Shown in pieces: positions 37,341 through 48,796 of a stretch of DNA of 64,000 nucleotides. The DNA lies in contig CM073886.1 of NCBI GenBank assembly GCA_037176705.1, positions 91,919,501-91,983,500 of the forward strand, written 5' to 3'. Both the position numbers and the translations under genes were made by a program. Numbering within the stretch: position 1 is the stretch's first letter; each line of letters begins with the position of its first letter. Under the pieces are notes generated by a model. It did no database searches. It saw only the letters and a program-made list of their open reading frames with translations, and was not told the DNA's origin. The stretch is from Molossus alvarezi (lineage: Eukaryota; Chordata; Mammalia; Chiroptera; Molossidae).

Positions 37341-38465
37341 CTCTGTCAGTCCCTGTCTGCCTTATCATTTCTGTGCATGCAGGACCACTCTCATCTGCCA
37401 GGATTTATGTCTGTTTGCGTGAGAGTTTTCTCTGACCACCCACCCTTACCCTGTGCACAGCAAGCCAGAAGTGTGGGCAAATTAATGCTCCCTCAACAAA
37501 TGACTGACAGGAGTTTGGTATAGCTCCCTTGAGATAGTTTTGATGTGTTTTATATTAGTTCCCAGGTTTCCCCAATGGGAACAATATCCACTCAGCCTCA
37601 GGAGAAATTCACTTGATAATGCAACCTTTAATGGCTGCCTTCCTGTTTCTGCCTTACCTACTTACTCCACTACTCACTCAAATACTTATCTCAGGGTCTA
37701 TTTCGGGGGTACCCAAACTGAGACAGAATTATTATCTCAGACTACCTTTTTTCTAAGAATTTAATTTTCAGAACTACTCTTGAATGTTAAGTGTCAGCTT
37801 TTGGTTCTCTGACATGTGAAGAAGGTGTGGGATTAAATTCTGAATTAATGCAGAGTAATACTCTGCTTCTAACTCTTTAGGGATGATGTTTTCCCCTACC
37901 TAGTTACTCATCAGAGGCAGAGAACCTATCCTGACATCAACTTATGCCACTGGAGAAATTCTTTTCTAGTCTATATTTATAACCCTTGAATTGAAGCAAG
38001 AGTATCATTTGTATTCTTTGCCCAAACTGAGACTCCTAGAAATGGAAATATCCCCCCAATTATTTAGGATTAGTGATTACCAGGGTCATAATGAAGACAT
38101 GTAACCTCTTGAAGCAGGAAACTTAGGATTTCAATCAGAATGATATTAATAGCTGATACAAGAATTGGGGTTTACTAATGGCTCAGAACGCTCTGTGGTC
38201 TAGTCAAGTTGACACATAACATTAACCACCATATTTCCAAATAAGGATTTGTACTCCAATTTTATTGAAAATATAAGATTATTCATATGTGTTATGAATA
38301 TAACATAACAGATATTAGATATATGTTATTTTCAGCCTACGTGGTGATGGTTAAAAATTTGGGCATCCAGCTACTAAACAATTATAAAACCTTTACCTTT
38401 GCCTTCCAACATGTGGGTGAGGTTTTCTGGGCTTCCAAGCTCCTTGTCATTTCTTAAATCTCTAT
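37341..38465. other. Unannotated sequence
   Basis: No supported gene. The stretch 37440-37735 (TACTCACTCAAATACTTATC, GGGTACCCAAACTGAGACAG) has the wording of an ancient repeat 3' end that I cannot name. Confidence 0.4.
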
Positions 38466-38660
38466 TTAAGAGAAGTTCTCAAACTGGTTTGCATAGGTAT
38501 CATCTGTGTATATTAGTAAAATATAGATTCCCAGTATCCATCCTTAGAGATTCTGATTTGAAGGAACTGGGACAAGTCCCAGGACTCTGTATTTTTAACA
38601 AGTCCCCCCAATAATTTTGATACCAGCAGTTCATATTCACACTTTGAGAAAAACTGACAT
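38466..38660 (+). mobile_element. hAT-Charlie element, MER5A-like
   Basis: GAAGTTCTCAAACTGGTTTG, TTAGAGATTCTGATTTGAAG, GGACTCTGTATTTTTAACAA and CACACTTTGAGAAAAACTG align in order with the MER5A consensus as I recall it. Confidence 0.72.
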
Positions 38661-39283
38661 ATGAAGGTCATTAATAAAAAATGAGAAATGTATGGCTTAA
38701 TAAGCAGTCTGTCACTTAAGAACAACGTTCACATTTTTTCTTTTATCTTGTAAGACTTATTTAAAAATATTTTTTACAAAAAAATATTTTGAACCCATGT
38801 TCTTTTGAAGCCTTACACAATGTGCTTGTCATGTAGCTGGGATTCTTGAGCCCTAAGTTGAGGAGCATTTAATAGTATTTTAGTCATATCACTCTCCTCT
38901 TGAAAACACAACTTCTTATTTTGCATATGACTTTCTACATATCACTATGCAGCCCCTCAACCTCACTTGATGAGATTTGTCATTAGCCTGAGAGAGGTTG
39001 TCACATTAGCTGTGTCCTGATGCGTGATTGCTGTGGCTTCCACATTTTTTTCCTCTGAGCTCTTGTTCTTCCTCACTTCTAGACTTGTCCACATAGTTCA
39101 TTGAGATATAACAGAGAAAAGTAACTGTTGGGATAATGAGCCTGAAAATTAATAATCCCCTTTAATAAGCTTTCTTTCTTGTTGGTGCTCGTTAATGAAT
39201 ATATCTAAGTTGTGGGAAGGGGAACCAATATAACGCTATATAAAAGGGCTTTCTCATTACTCTAATTCTGGATGGAAGATGAA
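38661..39283. other. Unannotated sequence
   Basis: No supported gene or repeat. Confidence 0.5.
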
Positions 39284-40285
39284 TGGTTCTCTCCAATCAA
39301 GCCCTTTGACTGTGAACTGGCTCTGTCGTCTCTATATTTCCTTAAGATCCTTAAGTAAACCATAAGTAATTGTGGAGAAGGTCATAGCACTATAACAAAA
39401 CCCAGGACATCTCTAAGGTAGTAAAGAGAATGGAGAAACATGAAGTGAGTATAGTTGTGGTCAGGGATGGGTCGTAAGGAGTGGGATGAGCCATTTTTAA
39501 GGAATGTGTACTTTATCCTAAGGGTAATAGAGAGCCAGAAAAGGTTGTTATGCAGGAGATGAAATAATCACAATTTATAATTTAACAGATATAAAAGTTT
39601 TTATTTTATTGCTAAACATTGGGAACTACTGAACATTTTCAGCATATAAGTAACTTGTTTTGGAGGAAATTAATCTGACATTATAATGATGGTTTGAAGT
39701 AGCATATAGAGAAGGATCTACAAACAAGGGAATCAATTGAAAAGAGATTTTGATAGTCTCGATGAGATGTGATAAGTGATAGAAACTGAGTAGTGATAAA
39801 GAAAAAACGTAAATAATAAGGGATAAAAATTGAGGAAATAGTTCATTTATTTTTCTTTAAAGGCTCATGCAACTGGTACGGTGTCTTAAAATCAACTTGC
39901 TAAAATGTAATCCTGATAACTGAGAAAGATTACCGTTATGTATTTAAACTAAATATACATATTTCTTTCAACTATATCAATGTGTCACTGCAGGCCTAAG
40001 AGTATGGGAGCAATTTGGTGTCTTCATTTTTATTTTAAAATGAATACACTGATATTGTTTGGGGGTGGGGCGGGGTGTCTGCAGTGAGTTGTGGGAGAAA
40101 TTGGTTTTCTGTAGATGCAGACAATCTCTTTCATGCCAGAGAAATGGGAGTCCATAATTCAGTAACAAGGAAAATAAGTGAAGTTGCTCTATAAGTAAGA
40201 ACAGCTCAATGAAGCCAGATCTAGGACAAGTGGGCATGCTTCAGAGCCTACCAAAAAACTGCCTTGTTTTCATCCTTTTCAGCCT
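39284..40285 (-). repeat. Right arm of an inverted duplication of about 1 kb
   Basis: Reverse-complement partner of 20115-21062. Reading inward from 40285 it shares, in the same order, ATTATGGACTCCCATTTCTC, ACATTGATATAGTTG, GTTTAGCAATAAA and GGTTTACTTAAGGATCTTAA. It carries a pocket GGGGGTGGGGCGGGGTG (about 40062-40077) that replaces the pyrimidine-rich CATCCTCTCTCC of the other arm. Its outer end meets an antisense L1 3' end. Confidence 0.88.
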
Positions 40286-41072
40286 TTATCTGTAAATAAA
40301 TTTATTGAACTTTTGTCTTTGTTCTACATACATAGAAGATAGATAAGCCACCATGAAACAAATACCCTGGTTTGTACCCAACTGACACCCTACAAAGTTA
40401 TTGCAATACCATTGACTATATTCCCTATCTTGTACTTTCCTTGACTATTTTTAAAACTGACAATCTGTACTTCTTAATTCCTTCACCTGTTTCATCCAGT
40501 CCCCCACTTCCCTCCCATTTGGCAACCATCAACCCATTCTCTACATCTATGAGTCTGTTTTTGTTTTGTTTGTTTATTTTGTTCTTTAGAGTCAACATAT
40601 AAATAAAATCATATTGTATTTGTCTTTCTCTGTCTGACTTATTTCACGTAACATAATACCCTCTAGATCCATCCATACCGTAATAAATGGTAAGATTTCA
40701 TTCTTTTCTATGGCCAAATAATATTCCATTATGTATAGGTACCACAATTTCTTTGTCCACTTGTCAATTGATGGGCTCCTGAGTTGCTTCCATATCTTGG
40801 CTATCATAAACAACACTGCAATGAACATGGGGGGGAGACATATATATTTTTGAATTAGTGTTTTAAGTTTCTTTGGATATATACCTAGAAGTAGAATTTC
40901 TGGGTTATAAAGTAGTTCTATTTTTAATTTTTTTTAGGAACTTTCATACTATTTTTCACAGTGGCTGCACATATTTGCATTCTCACCAACAGTGCACAGG
41001 AATTCCATTTTCTCCATGTCTTTGCCTACACTTGTCATTTGTTGATTTATTGATGGTAGCCATTCTGACAGG
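40286..41072 (-). mobile_element. L1 antisense, 5'-truncated, ORF2 C-terminus and 3' UTR
   Basis: Antisense L1 with TATTCCATTATGTATAGGTA, CACTTGTCAATTGATGGGCT, CAACACTGCAATGAACATGG and GTGCACAGGAATTCCATTTT. On the minus strand a 78-residue frame at 40592-40828 (PSIDKWTKKLWYLYIMEYYL) is the ORF2p C-terminus. Older than the L1 at 28645-29763. Confidence 0.9.
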
Positions 41073-41079
41073 TTAAGTA

Positions 41080-41218
41080 AAATTAAAGTAAGTTTTTCTG
41101 ACCACATTTCAAGAACTCAATAGCTACATGTGGCTAGTTGCTGCTACATGTGGCTAGTTGCTGCCATAGTAGACCAAGGAATACAGAACATTTTCATCAG
41201 AAAGTTCTATGAGCCAGT
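41080..41218 (-). mobile_element. hAT-type MER fragment with a 20-bp tandem duplication
   Basis: CACATTTCAAGAACTCAATA, GCTACATGTGGCTAGTTGCT (twice in tandem at 41123-41142 and 41143-41162, identical) and CAGAAAGTTCTATGAGCCAG belong to the same hAT family as 44504-44711. Only about half the element is left. Confidence 0.65.
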
Positions 41219-42999
41219 GATACATTAGATTTGTCCAGCCTAGCTGATCATACCTGAGAAGAGAAAAAATGGTAAATACTTTCTGTGTAAAATGCTGACA
41301 TTATTGTTGACTTCAGTTAATCTTTTGGGGTAAGGTAATCTTGAGAAAAATTATATTCTAGAACTTTCCATTTAGAACTGTGTTCTGAAAGATCATAGGC
41401 CTGTGCAGAGTGCAATGCATTTCTGAAGTGTGAATATGTGTTTTTACCAACAAACGAGCTGGGAATTGCTCTTTCTGTAGATTTCCTGCATACATACGTA
41501 ATAGCTGTGTACTTCACAATGATTTAATGCCTTCCAAATTTGCCTGACTTTTTATTTGTAATTGGAATTTAAAAAATAGTTATTTTAAACTATATTTATA
41601 AATTATTGTGTGGGTATTTCCTGTTTAAGAAAAATCTGAAAAACACATATGGAAATGGTTTTTCACAATGAAAAATAATTGTTTGTTCTATACTAAATAG
41701 AGAAATTTATTTTTATTTTCTTTGTCTTAAAAAAAGAAATTCCTGAAATAGCAATATGCTATCATGCAATTAAAATCCGACATGATGAATTTTTGTTTGG
41801 GCTCTTAAATTTTATCCAAGAATCTTAATATTTTTACTGTATTGTTTCCAAAACATATGGATCTACCCTTCACTGACAACTTCAAATATAATATTATTGC
41901 ATATTATTTAGTTACAGTATAGTATATCTTTGTTGCAATGTGAAGAAAAGAGTACCTCATAATTAGTATAGTTGAGTACTACATGCAAATTTACCTTACT
42001 AATGATTAAGTGATAAATAATTAGGTAATTTTCATTTAAACTATTTTCATGTTATATATACATTAGTGGTGCAAATAATTACATAGTGTTTAAGAGTGAT
42101 TTAGTGATATTTGGGGAAATTTGAGGTTTGGTATGGATTCTGAACACATTATTATTTTTTCCTGTTTATAATAATAAAATGTAGTCTCCTGGGATCTGAA
42201 TATTTATTTTTCTCCACGTTTTTCAAAAATGAACTTGACTTAGATAATGAGGGTTACCTGTATATGTATTTTGCCAATGTAATGAGTAAAAATGGCTTCT
42301 GATTTTAATATGCATTTTTCCTTGTTACTTGTGAGATGATATTCTTTATATATGTTGATTGTCATTGGCATTTTTTTTATCTCTACTTCTTGTTTGTATA
42401 TTTTCTCATTTTTGTATTGGTATAAGTGTCTCAAAAATCAACTTGTGGTTGAAAAATCAGTTTCATTCTGAGACTTTTTGCTGACCTATGTATCCCTGTG
42501 AAACTATCACCACCCTCACTATAATGAATATATCCATAACCCTCCAAAGTTTCCTGTGCTCTCTGTACTGTCTCCCTTTTAAAGGGGCAACCTTTCTCAG
42601 TCCTCTGGGTAGGAAAGCATGCCATTTTCTAGGCGACTCTATCAATTAGTTACTATATATTCCTAGAGTTTTCCCATATTTCATGTCTTTAGAACCCATT
42701 TTGAGAAAGATTTAGTTTCTGCTCATTCCAGTAAAGAAACCAAAGCTAGATATATATAGAGAGATAAATATAGTTTTTATATATCTGTAAATGTAAGTAC
42801 AAAATGGAAACATGCTACAGAGACGATGATACATTCTAGAGCCCACCCAGAAAGTAAGAACAACTCCCTGCACTCTCTCGCGTTTCCTACCCCATCCACC
42901 AGCGCCACTTCCTCTTTCTTGAATTTTTAATGTCCCATTTTGTGACAGTCTTTGTGCACTCTCTTCCTCTGTATGCAATGCTCATTCTTCCCTTATTCA
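41219..42999. other. Unannotated AT-rich sequence
   Basis: About 1.8 kb with no supported gene. Weak antisense-L1 flavour around 42300-42440. Confidence 0.45.
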
Positions 43000-43290
43000 C
43001 CTTTTTTAATTCCCCCTCCACATTTATATTTGAGCTCAAATATAAAATATAAAATTTAACCTATAGTGAAGATTCAGTATAGTCTTTCTGAATTGCTTGT
43101 TTTACTTTTTGTATCATTTAACTATTATTAATAGCTCTTATTACCTTGTGGTTTTAAAATTTTATATTATTTGATGAATGCCTTTATTCTCCATTAGAAC
43201 ATAAGCTGCCAGTCATAGAATGTGTTTCTGCACACCATTTTATCCTCAGCACACAGTGTAGCGTTCAGAATGAAGGTGAACCCTCAGTCT
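43000..43290 (+). mobile_element. L2 3' portion carrying a 40-bp inverted-repeat insert
   Basis: TTTGAGCTCAAAT, then (after the 40-bp segment) TCTTTCTGAATTGCTTG, and later CATTAGAACATAAGCTGCCA and TTATCCTCAGCACACAGTGT, follow L2 order. The 40 bp at 43042-43081 have no counterpart in L2 as I recall it. Confidence 0.5.
43042..43081 (+). repeat. Left copy of a perfect 40-bp inverted repeat
   Basis: Identical over 40 of 40 bases to the reverse complement of 44332-44371. It includes TTTAACCTATAGTGAAGATT. The intervening distance is 1,250 bp. Confidence 0.97.
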
Positions 43291-44154
43291 TACCATTTGC
43301 TTTGCTTCAATAACAAATTTGACATGGTTCTATCAGTTCTATCTGTATATGCTACTAAGCCTATTTGAGAGCCACTGTAATGCTTTGTCTGTTCATTTCA
43401 CTGTCATTGGGGTTTTCTGTTTTTAATGGACTTATACTCATTTAACTTCATATTTTAGTAATATAAAAATATTTTTAAATGTCTATTGGCTGGTGTATAG
43501 TAATTTCTCCCAGATGTGCTGAAAATACAACCTTAGGTCACTGGAGTAACTTATTTATGGGCCCCTTTGGAGGAAGGAACAGAAGTTTGTCTGGGATTTG
43601 GCACCTGTGATGATTTCTTGGACTGTGTATCTCAAAGATCTATCACAAGTATCTCTAGATGGAGCTATTTAACCTTTTCTCTTACAGACTAACGCAGTAA
43701 GAAATGAAATCAAAGGCACATCCTACACTGTTTGTTTCTAGAATTCTAGGACACAACTTTTGAAGATTGCTTGATGCTGGAGGTTCTGGGTCATGTGCAC
43801 TGACTTTTCTTCTCTTTCTCTTTTCCTTACTGCCAAAACTAGCTATGTAAGTAAATGCCATGTGTGAGCAAAGTCATTCTTTCTTTGGCCTGATGTAATC
43901 GAGTACAGTAACATTTTTACTTAAATCATTTTTCCTACAGGATCCAATGTGTTTCTCTGACCAAAGTAGTAAGCATTGTTATGTGGAATGGAAGACTTAA
44001 ATTTATGCTAATGTACTAGTAAAAGTGGTAACAACAGCAACAACAAAAACCCAGAAAATATGCTTAAGACAGTGAAAAAGAAATTATGGTTAATCTTTTT
44101 ATTTTAATAATGAGCAACATGGACTTCAGTGGTAGGACAATACCTATTTTTAAA
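43291..44154. other. Unannotated sequence within the inverted repeat
   Basis: No supported gene or repeat and no transposase-like frame between the 40-bp copies. Confidence 0.5.
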
Positions 44155-44275
44155 ATAATGATTATAGCCTATATATAGTAGTTCTTACTATATTCTAAGT
44201 GCTTTTTATATATTGTCTTTTAATCTTCAAAACAAGATTGTTTTACATAGTTACATGTGAGTTATGAAAAGTTAA
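44155..44275 (+). mobile_element. MIR fragment
   Basis: TAGTTCTTACTATATTCTAA, GTGCTTTTTATATATTGTCT, TTTAATCTTCAAAACAAGAT: the 5' and core half of MIR, diverged. Confidence 0.55.
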
Positions 44276-44331
44276 ATAGAAAACACTGTCTTCAGCCCTT
44301 GGACATACCATTTAGTGTGTGTCTTAGGTGT

Positions 44332-44371
44332 TATACTGAATCTTCACTATAGGTTAAATTTTATATTTTAT
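44332..44371 (-). repeat. Right copy of a perfect 40-bp inverted repeat
   Basis: Reverse complement of 43042-43081 without mismatch. It is flanked by TTAGGTGT and CCTGCATAAG, unlike the flanks of the left copy, so the homology stops abruptly at both ends. Confidence 0.97.
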
Positions 44372-44379
44372 CCTGCATA

Positions 44380-44503
44380 AGAAGTTCAAATGCCTCCTCT
44401 TTAATTAAGACTTGTAATTATTTTTTAACTTATTTTTCTGGAGAGTGAGCTTTTTGAAGGCAGAAACTGCGTTCTGATCATAATTATATCCCTAGTATCT
44501 AGA
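44380..44503 (+). mobile_element. L2 tail interrupted by a hAT insertion
   Basis: GAAGTTCAAATGCCTCCTCT, GTGAGCTTTTTGAAGGCAGA, TATCCCTAGTATCTAGA. The remaining L2-like terminus follows the hAT element, around 44720-44785. Confidence 0.6.
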
Positions 44504-44711
44504 ACTGCCTTACCTAATATGGTAGTCATTAGCCACGTGTGGTTAAGAAATTTAAGTTAATTAAAATGAAATAAAATTAAAAATTCAGTTCCTTAGTTAC
44601 ACTAGACACATTTCAAATGTTTAATAGTTACCACATGTGGCCAGTAGTTACCCTATCAGTTGAACATTGTGTGAACATTTCCACGATCACAGAAAGTCCT
44701 ATTGACAGCAC
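44504..44711 (+). mobile_element. hAT MITE (MER-type, 208 bp) with 8-bp target duplication
   Basis: Contains TATGGTAGTCATTAGCCACG, GTTAATTAAAATGAAATAAA, GTTACCACATGTGGCCAGTA and a terminal AGAAAGTCCTATTGACAGCA that inversely matches the left end. Flanks TATCTAGA (44496-44503) and TATCTGGA (44712-44719) match at 7 of 8, as expected for hAT. No transposase. Confidence 0.75.
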
Positions 44712-44719
44712 TATCTGGA

Positions 44720-45357
44720 ATACTGATTTGTCCATGTATTCACTCATTAATTGAACTTATCAATACTTATTGAATGACTTTTTTTGATATAGGCATTGTG
44801 TAGACATAGGAGATGGAGTGAAAACATATTACAACAACAAAAAACATGGCATCTTGTTTATTAAAACCTAGCATTTTGTGAAGAAGAGAAATTAAGCAAG
44901 CAGAAGAGAACGGATACATGTTTAACAATTGATTATTTCAAATTCAGTGTAGAAACGTCCATTTTGCAATATTCTGTGTAGGAATTATTGTCAATCAGAA
45001 GCACATCATAGTGGGACTATTTTACCTGCTCTTTGGTCCTGTGACTTAGGGCAGGAGGGTTTCTAAGCAATATTGGCATCAGAGGTAGAAATCTCTTGCC
45101 TTCTTCCTGGAACCATGAAAAGAATAAGAACTTAGCAGATTTTATAACTTAAAAAATTTTTGCACAATTTTTTGACTCAAAAGAGATCCAAACCATATTT
45201 CCCATTAGAATTGGCAGGAGAGAGAAGGAGCAGGAGGACTATTAGTGAGCTGCAGTTAGGACAGAATGTAAGCAAAATTTCAGCTGGTTTCTTGTGCCCA
45301 TAGTCTTGGGGACTTTTTATTTAATTTGCTTTTATTATTTTTCTCTTGTTCTTTTAG
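44720..45357. other. Unannotated sequence upstream of the candidate exon
   Basis: After a short L2-like tail, no supported repeat or gene. It ends in the pyrimidine tract that precedes the candidate exon. Confidence 0.45.
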
Positions 45358-45552
45358 AAAGCCAGTATAACTTATGTCCTAACATCAAAGTCAGACAGGG
45401 AATAATAAAGATGCTTCCTGCAGGACTCTAGACCATTATGTGACGATAATATACTAATTATTTGCAAATCAGCCACAGTGTTGTTGGTAAATATGGAGGA
45501 TTCACTTCCGCTGTTGGCTGCACCAGTATATAATGCAGCTGTAAACTTTCTG
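45358..45552 (+). CDS. Candidate exon with start codon (unknown gene)
   Basis: The segment lies between a strong acceptor (TTTTTCTCTTGTTCTTTTAG ending at 45357) and a consensus donor (CTG|GTAAGT at 45553). In-frame stops at 45403-45408 precede the first in-frame ATG at 45493, which has A at -3 and G at +4. Twenty codons follow to the donor, beginning MEDSLPLLAAPVYN. The break falls between codons. I do not recognise the protein. Upstream bases would be 5' UTR. It could be an exon of a small protein gene, a lncRNA exon or a chance pairing of splice signals. Confidence 0.35.
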
Positions 45553-47209
45553 GTAAGTGGTGTGATCTTTACTTTAAGTCATCCCATTTAGATAGGTTGT
45601 TCTCCTTGAGCAAGTGTGGAGGGGTCTTGATGCATATCACTGTCTCTGAAAGAAGTGCCCCTTCAATGGGCTTCCTCTGTAGCCTAAGAGTGAGACTAAT
45701 CACTAACAAAGAGAGGATGGAGATAAAATAGTGGAAGTCACTTTGAAGAGTGACACACCAGCTGGTGTGGCTCAGTGGTTGAGCGTAGACCCATGAACTA
45801 AGATGTCGCTAATTAGATTCTCAGTCAGGGCACATGCCCAGGTTGTGGGCCCAATCCCCAGTGGGGGCATGCAAGAGGCAGCCAATGAATGTTCTCTCTC
45901 ATTGATGTTTTTATTTCTCCCTCTCTTTTCAAAAATCAATAAAGAAAAAAATAGTAAAAAAAAAAAAAAAAAAAAGAGTGAGGAAGTTTCATTTGAAACA
46001 AGTGATGCATTTTATTTTAGAAATTTCTAGATTCTAAGAAACAAAGAATAATTATATAATTGAGGACAAGGTAGTGGTGGTAATTTCTCCCAACATTTAG
46101 AGCAGGCTAGGGTTTGATTTTTGTGCTTTTTTCCCACAACTGTATGGAGAACCTATAGAAGGAAAATAGTACAGACTTTTAAATGAGGCTGGAATTTCTT
46201 CTCTGCTTCCAGACAAGGAGTTGAAAATGCCATTTGTTTGGGAATAACTTTTAAATGAATTAATGGCCTCACACTTGGTGAAACAGTGAGCTGGATTTTA
46301 TCCATCAAACTCATGTACAGTTATAATCATTTCTAATTTTTATCCATTTTCTTCAAATTTTGTATTCTACTTGTAGGACATTGTTTACAGACAACAAAAG
46401 GAATACTAATGGCAAAATACACATTCATAGAGAGCATAAAATAATTCTTGTCATTAGATGCATAAATTACATCAGATTTAAACTTCTATGTACCATCTGA
46501 TCATATTATAGTACCCCCCCCCAAAAACAAACAAACAAACAAACAAAAAAACACCCAAAAAGCAGTGTTTAAAAGAAAGGCTATATTTATCTCTGCTTTA
46601 TTCTTCCATTTCTTAGCAAATAACACTTTTTATATCTTTAGTGGGTTATTTGATGAGGGCCTTGCAAATAGTAGCCTGAAACTTTTCTCATGCCACATTT
46701 CAGTAACTACTCATGGAAATGATAAAAAATAATTTATAAAGGAAGAACCCAAAATATCATATAATTAAACATTTTATCTTTTTTTATGCTAAAGCTGTAA
46801 CGGTTTAATCTATATTTAAATATACATTTGGCTCCTATAAACATGATAAAATGTGAGGATTTAAGATTTATTTAAATCATAAGTAAAGTAGATAGTTTTT
46901 ATATTCCCTTTAAAGAGTAAAAATAATTATGAGTTCTAGCATGAATATTATTTTTAAAATTATGAGTATAGTCTTTAATGATTTATTGACCTAAAAGTTT
47001 TTAGATCTTTATTACAGCACACAAATTAATGAAATGGTCTTAGAAATTCCTAATAGAATGGGGTTTTATATCATAATTCCTCTAAAATGAGTTGTATGTC
47101 AAACAAGGTTGGGAAACTATTTAATAAACTCTCAGACATTTTTGTTACTAGTTTTTGGTAATACCTTTTAAAATCTCTCTTTCTCTCTTTACTTTCTGCT
47201 TTTAAAAAG
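45553..47209 (+). other. Candidate intron with a Ves SINE
   Basis: Bounded by GTAAGT and by a pyrimidine-rich acceptor region (CTCTCTTTACTTTCTGCTTT, then TAAAAAG). The A-rich bases just before the AG weaken that acceptor. A CAAA simple repeat after a C-run lies near 46515-46560. Apart from the SINE at 45754-45973 it holds no recognised element. Confidence 0.3.
45754..45973 (+). mobile_element. Ves-type SINE, older subfamily
   Basis: ACACCAGCTGGTGTGGCTCA head, GCCCAGGTTGTGGGCCCAAT, CTCTCATTGATGTTTTTATT and an AAAATCAATAAAG end with a long A-tail. AAGAGTGA flanks it at 45746-45753 and 45974-45981. Confidence 0.93.
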
Positions 47210-47413
47210 ACAATCCTTACTCTTTCAAAAGAAGTCCCAAATCTCAAGGACATTGGACTTGATGCTCAGCATATTTTGAGAACATTGCAATCCTATGTAC
47301 TCAAAATTGAAGCCCTTGCCATATTGGCTTCCCTATCTGATGGATACTCCTACCTCTTTCTGAAGCTGTACCTGGAAATACATCTCACATTAAGAAATGA
47401 AAGGTCATATTAA
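47210..47413 (+). CDS. Candidate second exon, open to a TAA stop (unknown gene)
   Basis: Entered in phase 0 from the 45552 donor, this stretch reads 67 codons without a stop and ends at TAA (47411-47413). The product is helical-looking and leucine-rich (for example DIGLDAQHILRTLQSYVLKI). With the first candidate exon it would give an 87-residue protein with no signal peptide or obvious membrane span. No family recognised. An open run of this length is not rare by chance in such DNA, so support comes mainly from the splice context and matching phase. Confidence 0.27.
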   Translation, partial: TILTLSKEVPNLKDIGLDAQHILRTLQSYVLKIEALAILASLSDGYSYLFLKLYLEIHLTLRNERSY

Positions 47414-48542
47414 GTCTAATACTTCTTATATGGCCAAAATAGCAGAATGAAAGTCTAGCCCTTACTGGGGACATTTGTTGTTGTTTTTGTTGTTGATTGA
47501 CTCCAAAGCATCCGCACTCTTTCCTGTTTAAAAGAATTTCCTAATTGTAGTTGGCAGAGTCTTAGACTTCTGGGATAAAGACACATGATCCATGCTATAT
47601 CAGTTGAGTGTTCTTGTTCAAGTCTTAGAAACGATACAAAGTTAAAGGGATGATTTAGAATTCATACACAGTAGCAGTAGAATAATTCACTAGCAGAGTG
47701 GTGCTGTGGCCTAGGAAACATCTTAACATGAGAGTTCCTGTGGTAGGATCCAAGCTGCCTGGCCTCCTTTGATTCTCACTGGATTTTAAGCCTCTTCATA
47801 GACTGTGTAAGCAGGACTGATGTTTTCTAGTAATTATAATTTCCTGTGTAAGCTAGCTGAACTCAGTGTCTGTTTCTTATAGTTGAGAATTCTGCCTGAT
47901 ACAACTCTAGAATTCAGGAGGTAATTTTACTTTTTTATTTTTATTTTTCCTGGAGAATGAAATGTGATTATAACATCTCATGAAGATCTGTTTCCTAGGA
48001 AACCTTCACTCTGATAAATAGGACAATTTCAGCGGTCACAGTGAAAACGGCTCCAAGAAGTCACTTTTCTCACCTACTCTGAGAGGAGAGTTAAAAGATT
48101 CCAAAGACTCGGGTAGAAGAATACGGCCTGTGTATCTGACTCAGGGCTTCTTACCCACTGACCTGCCCATGATGGCTACCATGTGGCAGTCTGTGCCTTT
48201 CTCTTCTCCTCTCTCCTTCTAAACTAAAGCTGTCTGATAGCTAATGGGAAAGAACTGCCTCCCATTCTCTCTAAGCCTTGATGTCACAGGAAGAGGTGGA
48301 AAGGGAGTGGGGGGAAGTGGTTTGCTAAACTTAAATCACTGAGAATGAGGGGAGGGGCATGCTTCTAATGATTTCAATACCAAAGTAAAATGATAATATC
48401 AGTGTTTTAATCTGTATTTTGTGTTAATATGTAAGTATGGATATTAGTACTGACATATTTTAATAGTGTCTAGAATTAGTACTATAAAAAATCAATGACA
48501 TAATATCTAATATATTCAAATGTAAGAAGGCATCAATGAATT
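47414..48542. other. Unannotated sequence
   Basis: No confident feature. 47480-47920 (TTGATTGACTCCAAAGCATC, TTGGCAGAGTCTTAGACTTC) has the flavour of an ancient DNA transposon that I cannot name. Confidence 0.4.
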
Positions 48543-48558
48543 AAAAATTAAGTAAAAA
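48543..48558 (+). repeat. Left target-site duplication of the HAL1
   Basis: AAAAATTAAGTAAAAA, repeated identically at 51797-51812. Confidence 0.95.
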
Positions 48559-48796
48559 GGACTTCTGGTCAAGATGGCAGCACAGGTAAACGTGGTATCA
48601 CGTCCCCCCACAACCACATCAAAGTTACAACTAAACTACAGCACAACCATCATTCAGAACCACCTGAAATCAAGCTGAATGGAAGTCCCACAAATATGAA
48701 ATTAAAGGAATAGCCACATCGAGACCGGTAGGAGGGGCAGAGGTGAGGACGGGTTGGTCCCACACCCACGTGTGGGGGACAAAAAAACAGGAGGGA

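Noticed and set aside
40286..41072. L1 3' transduction explaining the adjoining right arm of the inverted duplication
   Set aside because: The arm does follow the L1 3' end in L1 orientation, but I found no poly(A) tail beyond it and no target duplication enclosing L1 plus arm.
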